A stretch of DNA of 64,000 nt from a virus. Both the position numbers and the translations under genes were made by a program. How positions within the stretch are numbered: position 1 is the first letter of the stretch; each line of letters opens with the position of its first letter. Location: positions 1 through 64,000 of IMG/VR virus record IMGVR_UViG_3300046323_000587. One strand, given 5' to 3'. Positions 61,664-64,000 of this stretch are shown here, piece after piece. Under the pieces are notes generated by a model that worked only from the letters and a program-made list of their open reading frames with translations, was not told the origin of the DNA and searched no databases.

Positions 61664-62044
61664 ATGAAAAATTTATGTTATTCAAGTTATCCAGAACACT
61701 ACATTAATAATTCAAAAATAAATTATTTAGTAGAAGATTTATTTTACACAGAAAGGAAAAGAGTTTTTCCAAAAGTTCAATTAAAAACAGAAGACGGTTT
61801 TACTACAATTTCAATTGAATTAGTTAAGGCGGATAAAACTAAAATTAAAATTGCAATTGAAGATTCTTTATTAAGGATTATTTATGATAATTCAAAAGAC
61901 AATAGAAATAAATATTTAGATTATTCATTAAAAATTTTAGCTAAATTTGATATTTCAAAAATTTCTTCTAAGTATGAAGACGGAGAATTATTGGTTACAA
62001 TTCCTCACAAAGAAAAAGAAATTAAATATATTACGATAGAATAA
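61664..62044 (+). CDS. Small heat-shock protein (Hsp20/alpha-crystallin family)
   Basis: A 126-residue protein. After a short N-terminal arm, KVQLKTEDGFTTISIELVKAD and KIKIAIEDSLLRIIYDN form the first strands of an alpha-crystallin domain, and FDISKISSKYEDGELLVTIPHK (about 95-116) is the hallmark AxxxxGxLxVxxP region. Such chaperones prevent aggregation of unfolded proteins and occur in T4-like and other large phages. ATG after TTATTTAATATTT; single-gene unit closed by a terminator. Confidence 0.82.
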   Translation: MKNLCYSSYPEHYINNSKINYLVEDLFYTERKRVFPKVQLKTEDGFTTISIELVKADKTKIKIAIEDSLLRIIYDNSKDNRNKYLDYSLKILAKFDISKISSKYEDGELLVTIPHKEKEIKYITIE

Positions 62045-62053
62045 AGTAACAAT

Positions 62054-62089
62054 AAAACTCTAACGATTTAATTATTGTTAGAGTTTTTT
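62054..62089 (+). terminator. Rho-independent terminator
   Basis: AAAACTCTAAC (62054-62064) and GTTAGAGTTTT (62077-62087), perfect 11-base stem, then T-run. Ends the Hsp20 unit. Confidence 0.88.
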
Positions 62090-62141
62090 ATTTATTAAGA
62101 ATACTAGTATTAATCAAATTAAAAATAATTTACTTATATTT

Positions 62142-62546
62142 ATGGAAAATCAATTAGCTATTTGGAATGAAGAATCAAGAAAATCTTTTACTGATGTAGA
62201 AAAAAGTGAAGAATATTTTAATTTGAGTCCAAGAGAAGATGAAGGAAATATTGGAACAATGTATTGTATTAGTAATAAATACAATTTAGGAGACTCTCAT
62301 ACATTAAATCAAGAAGAGATTATCGAATTAACTAAATCTGTTCCTCATCTACCTTTATTTATTTATGCTCATAGTGGAATATCTATGAATACTTACAAAC
62401 AATGTCAATGGGATAGTAGTATGGTAGGATTTATTATCTATGATCAAAAGAAAGCTACTGCTCTTGATTTACATTTATCAGAAGAACAGATTTATAAAAA
62501 TTTACAGCAAGAAATTGATGAGTATTCTAATTATTTATCTTATTAG
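62142..62546 (+). CDS. Conserved phage protein, 134 aa
   Basis: FNLSPREDEGNIGTMYCISNKY-NLGD, LPLFIYAHSGISMNT and CQWDSSMVGFIIYD follow a phage family with SPRExxNxGTMxxxHxxYxLGD, LPLYxYxHSGxxMxT and CxWDSGxxGFI. Normal except for a shortened C-terminus. Function unknown. Confidence 0.7.
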   Translation: MENQLAIWNEESRKSFTDVEKSEEYFNLSPREDEGNIGTMYCISNKYNLGDSHTLNQEEIIELTKSVPHLPLFIYAHSGISMNTYKQCQWDSSMVGFIIYDQKKATALDLHLSEEQIYKNLQQEIDEYSNYLSY

Positions 62547-62554
62547 AATAAAAA

Positions 62555-62580
62555 AACCTGTTAGAATTATTTAACAGGTT
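62555..62580 (-). terminator. Terminator between convergent genes
   Basis: AACCTGTTA (62555-62563) pairs with TAACAGGTT (62572-62580). The A-run to its left would give a U-tract to - strand transcripts, so it serves mainly the reverse gene, whose stop codon lies inside the loop at 62567. Weak for + strand transcripts, since no T-run follows on that side. Confidence 0.7.
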
Positions 62581-62845
62581 CGTTTGGTTTATTTAAATCA
62601 TCTTCTTTTTGTTTCTCTTTGCCTGAAAAATAAAAATTAACTAAATTGCTTTGTGTAGTAATTATAGCACCTATTAACATACCTATTGCAGCATTAGTTT
62701 CAGGTTTTAAAGAATTAGGATTAGTTACTAATGTAAGTAATATAATACCCATAAATAATGTATTTAATCCTAGAAGAAAAGCCCTACTATAAAAGTAATG
62801 ATTGACTCTTAATTTATTGTAAGCGTTTTTTATTAGCTCTCCCAT
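62567..62845 (-). CDS. Holin-like membrane protein, 92 aa (reverse strand)
   Basis: The only convincing - strand gene. Two transmembrane helices (about 22-40 and 51-67) are followed by LVNFYFSGKEKQKEDD, similar to the phage-type ending NFYFGSSxxSxxK of holin-like or phage membrane proteins. ATG in AATTATG context on the reverse strand. Orientation opposite to all neighbours suggests separate control. Holin function is inferred only. Confidence 0.65.
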   Translation of the reverse strand: MGELIKNAYNKLRVNHYFYSRAFLLGLNTLFMGIILLTLVTNPNSLKPETNAAIGMLIGAIITTQSNLVNFYFSGKEKQKEDDLNKPNEPVK

Positions 62846-63025
62846 AATTGATATGTTTTAAATTGTAATAAGTAAAATAAAATACACTTATTGGTATAAT
62901 AAATAATTCTATAACAAATAATCTGTTGTTTAACATAATAGAAGTATTTTAATTGTTTTTAAACATATCTATTTTTAATAATTTGTAATCAAAATTAATT
63001 TTAATTATTTTAAATTATTTTAAAA

Positions 63026-63247
63026 ATGTTTTATACGTATAGAAATTCAATAACAAATGAAGTAGTAGAGATAAGTCATTCAATGAATTATTGTATTGAT
63101 TTAAATAATGAAGAGTTGTTTAATAAATTGCCAGAAAATTTAAAAGAGAGATTGATTATTAACGGAGTAAAATTAAAAAGAATTATAGCTTACGCTCCAG
63201 CTGTTTTAAGTATGAATAGATTTGGTTCAAGTGAACTTAAAAAGTAA
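63026..63247 (+). CDS. Hypothetical protein, 73 aa
   Basis: Intact, ATG after AAAA. FYTYRNSITNEVVEISHSMNY at the start is like regulatory or zinc-ribbon-less versions of short phage proteins; no Cys pairs beyond a single residue. Unknown. Confidence 0.5.
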   Translation: MFYTYRNSITNEVVEISHSMNYCIDLNNEELFNKLPENLKERLIINGVKLKRIIAYAPAVLSMNRFGSSELKK

Positions 63248-63265
63248 TTTTATATTTTAAATTAT

Positions 63266-64000
63266 ATGACAATATTAGAAGAATTGAATAAGTATAAAAA
63301 AGAGAATTTATTTAGTCAAGAGATAATTGAACCAATTTTAAGTAGAACCAACAATGAAATATATCTTAATATCTGTTCTATATTTTCTGTTGTGTTTGGT
63401 TTATCTATTATCACAGTCATTACTGAAAATCAAGAAATAGGGTTTACTGTTGTAGGAATATTTATATTTTTATTATTTATTTTAATTATAAATGAAAAAG
63501 TAAAAGTAAATTATCTTAAAGAATATGGTAAAAATCAATTAACAAAAGATTTAATTGTATCTTTAATTTCTATTGGAATTTCTTTAATTAGTTTGTTTGG
63601 TATTTACGTTAATGTAAATAATTATAATAAGTCTTTAGGTTCTGTAAATCAATTAACACTCAAAGAAGATTCTATGCTAATAAATAAAGTTAATGAAGTA
63701 GAATTAAATAGAAAAACTGTTTTAGAGCGTGTTAATAAAAATAATGAAAGTTATCTAAAAATTAGAAAAGATTACGAAGATCGTAAAAAACAGAATAAAT
63801 TTGAACTTACAGAAGATGATAAAAACATATATAATAAAGCAAATGAAAAATTGCAAGAAGCAATAGATAAAGAAATTAAAAAAATTGATGATAAAATTAT
63901 TGAGTTAAAAAAATCAAATGAATTAAAAAAACAACAGTTAATTCAAAATATTTCAAATAGTTCTAGTAGAACTTTATATGTAGCATTAATCTTTATGGGT
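63266..64000 (+). CDS. Membrane and coiled-coil protein, truncated by window end
   Basis: ATG at 63266, open for 245 codons to the last base. Three hydrophobic helices (about 33-49, 56-73, 89-108) are followed by a long coiled coil (about 130-235) and the start of another hydrophobic segment (TLYVALIFMG). Likely an inner-membrane protein with a large soluble coiled coil. No family recognised. Confidence 0.6.
   Translation, partial: MTILEELNKYKKENLFSQEIIEPILSRTNNEIYLNICSIFSVVFGLSIITVITENQEIGFTVVGIFIFLLFILIINEKVKVNYLKEYGKNQLTKDLIVSLISIGISLISLFGIYVNVNNYNKSLGSVNQLTLKEDSMLINKVNEVELNRKTVLERVNKNNESYLKIRKDYEDRKKQNKFELTEDDKNIYNKANEKLQEAIDKEIKKIDDKIIELKKSNELKKQQLIQNISNSSSRTLYVALIFMG

Noticed and set aside
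1-64000. Whole-genome reassignment of one stop codon (for example TGA to Trp or TAG to Gln)
   Set aside because: Intact genes end in all three stops with normal spacing to the next start, and the internal stops include TAG, TGA and TAA. A simple alternative code does not fit; context-dependent readthrough remains only a hypothesis.
1-64000. tRNA or rRNA genes, including a suppressor tRNA that could explain the stops
   Set aside because: No cloverleaf-like segment with a TTCRANNC loop was noticed by eye. A computed search could still find one outside or inside the window.

Overview
The window is a very AT-rich (estimated by eye at well under 30% GC), densely packed stretch in which essentially every gene lies on the + strand, with short or overlapping junctions; one clear gene (62567-62845) lies on the - strand. 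Starts are usually preceded by A/T-rich text such as AATTATG with no Shine-Dalgarno-like purine run, and three intergenic sites match the Bacteroidota promoter form TTG-N19/20-TAnnTTTG (22194, 27856, 47976). Recognisable families are phage-like: YopX, DUF4326, macro domain, phage RNA ligase, EcoRI-type adenine methylase, BCS1-like AAA ATPase, a zinc-module homing-type nuclease, a GIY-YIG/T5orf172-type protein, two SF2 helicases, Hsp20, a holin-like protein and many small conserved phage proteins. I read this as the accessory part of a large Bacteroidota phage, prophage or phage-derived element. No structural, packaging or core replication genes, tRNA, rRNA or CRISPR array were seen.

Layout. 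1-4 kb: small genes, a macro-domain protein and a first run of broken genes. 4-11 kb: three membrane-anchored HIxxxH proteins (putative nuclease toxins), each followed by one to four small proteins, then an AAA ATPase. 12-16.5 kb: zinc-module nuclease, a broken SLOG-family gene and a YopX gene. 16.5-19.8 kb: a fourth toxin-like gene with five tandem partners. 20-30 kb: duplicated small genes with inverted repeats, two helicases, GIY-YIG protein and RNA ligase. 31-38.8 kb: three more toxin-like genes with partners, plus a gutted toxin remnant still followed by a decayed partner. 39-45 kb: small phage genes and the methylase. 45-55 kb: a belt of disrupted genes, including an alanyl-tRNA-synthetase-like gene with five in-frame stops and a kinase that has lost its P-loop. 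55-64 kb: an eighth toxin-like module, membrane proteins, a broken HAD phosphatase, Hsp20, small conserved phage genes and a truncated membrane/coiled-coil gene.

Two themes stand out. First, an expanded polymorphic system: eight intact single-pass membrane proteins share an N-terminal anchor, a central HIxxxH motif and a C-terminal V/I-x-T-F/Y strand, resembling BECR/EndoU-like nucleases. Each is followed, often with overlapping start and stop, by small paralogous proteins specific to that toxin subtype, as expected for toxin plus multiplied immunity genes. Second, about 30 in-frame stops interrupt otherwise open frames. Where paralogs or known families allow alignment, most fall on tryptophan positions, and several frames begin with ATA exactly where ATG is expected. 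Both are G-to-A changes on the coding strand. Many other frames are broken by one base in A-runs. Whether this is decay with a strand-biased mutation, or stop readthrough and slippage, cannot be settled from sequence alone.
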